From positions 98,204,855 to 98,268,854 of the forward strand of contig CM043943.1 of the NCBI GenBank assembly GCA_014529385.2: 64,000 nt of DNA, written 5' to 3'. Source of the stretch: Adiantum capillus-veneris (lineage: Eukaryota; Streptophyta; Polypodiopsida; Polypodiales; Pteridaceae). The position numbers were made by a program, and so were the translations under genes. The notes under the pieces were generated by a model. The model did no database searches. It was not told where the DNA came from and saw only the letters and a list, made by a program, of their open reading frames with translations. This document shows, in pieces, positions 63,604 to 64,000 of the stretch. The first letter of the stretch is position 1; each line of letters opens with the position of its first letter.

Positions 63604-63755
63604 GCTTAAATTTCCTATGTGTCTAGAGGATTGGTCATGCACTAGTCATAGTGCATATTTAAATCAAATATTCAAAATGTCAAGACTAAGGTAATGGAAC
63701 ATGTGCGCAGATAACATCATGTATGGAAGTCCTTGTGAATTTTGCTCGTGTTTAC

Positions 63756-64000
63756 TTTTTTTTTTTTTGCAAAACTCACAAACGCGAGTAGATTATATTA
63801 GCTACCCAAAAGAATTACAAATACTAGTCTTGCTCATGACGAGCCATGACGTCTCCCAACAAGTTTAGTACATCGGCTAATAAGGAGGCCACCCCACGGA
63901 AAACGTGTCTAGCTCAGAAACCGACTCTTACTCCTACCATGCTGCAATCACAACATTGTCCCAACCTTCACAGTTTACTTCTTAATCAGATCTATGAGCA
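63756..64000 (-). mobile_element. 3' end of another LINE of the same family
   Basis: The T run at 63756-63768 followed by GCAAAACTCACAA...GAGTRGAT matches the 3' end of the LINE at 62846 onward (GCAAAACTCACAATTGTGAG). It continues past the window end; only 3' untranslated sequence is visible. Confidence 0.65.

Noticed and set aside
1-64000. Bacterial-type system (defence island, operon, toxin-antitoxin)
   Set aside because: No operon-like gene packing or prokaryotic gene families; introns, PPR remnants, LTR elements and LINEs are plant features.

Overview
The window looks like a repeat-dense nuclear region of a land plant with a large genome. My best guess is a fern or other seed-free vascular plant. 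The guess rests on tandem, highly self-similar PPR remnants, chromodomain-bearing Ty3/Gypsy elements, Ty1/Copia elements, L1-type LINEs and one intron-containing bHLH gene. No bacterial, organellar or viral operon structure is visible. Only one locus looks like a functional host gene; almost everything else is transposable-element (TE) sequence in various states of decay.

Layout. 1-1075: the 5' end of a minus-strand Copia element (LTR, primer site, leader, start of gag). 1076-5100: old Gypsy sequence (two related LTRs, gag remnant) carrying a 138-bp hAT-like MITE. 5100-6757: gag fragment and short dispersed repeats. 6758-10886: a complete-ended Copia element with a perfect 5-bp target-site duplication (TSD) but large internal coding deletions. 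11191-12306: Gypsy gag-protease and PPR remnants on the minus strand. 12729-14356: a bHLH transcription factor closely resembling bHLH121/URI, a regulator of plant iron homeostasis; at least four exons are visible and the N-terminal exon was not found. 15496-17930: a probable LTR and a LINE remnant. 18000-20310: a decayed higher-order PPR repeat array. 20390-24574: a giant imperfect palindrome flanked by 13-bp direct repeats, with a 1.24-kb CACTA-type transposon inside one arm; the unoccupied target survives in the other arm. 26000-34930: a plus-strand Gypsy remnant (A) split by a minus-strand chromovirus (B). 35158-50659: a minus-strand chromovirus chain of the form LTR-internal-LTR-truncated internal (C and E). 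The middle LTR is split by Copia element D, whose own LTR is split by a 777-bp inverted-repeat element. 50660-60343: mostly unrecognised sequence plus a partial LTR (F) of the same chromovirus family. 60344-64000: a truncated Copia copy (G), LINE fragments, and a second inverted-repeat structure.

Because the insertions are nested, their relative order can be read directly: the 777-bp element is younger than Copia D, D is younger than the chromovirus LTR, and B is younger than A. The CACTA element entered after the palindrome formed, since only one arm is filled. The bHLH gene sits in a roughly 3-kb gap between TE remnants and is the one place where intact splice signals, reading frame and a known protein family agree.

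Method and limits. All family calls are made by eye from translated motifs. No database search, alignment program or transcript evidence was available. Boundaries marked approximate are within about 10-50 bases.
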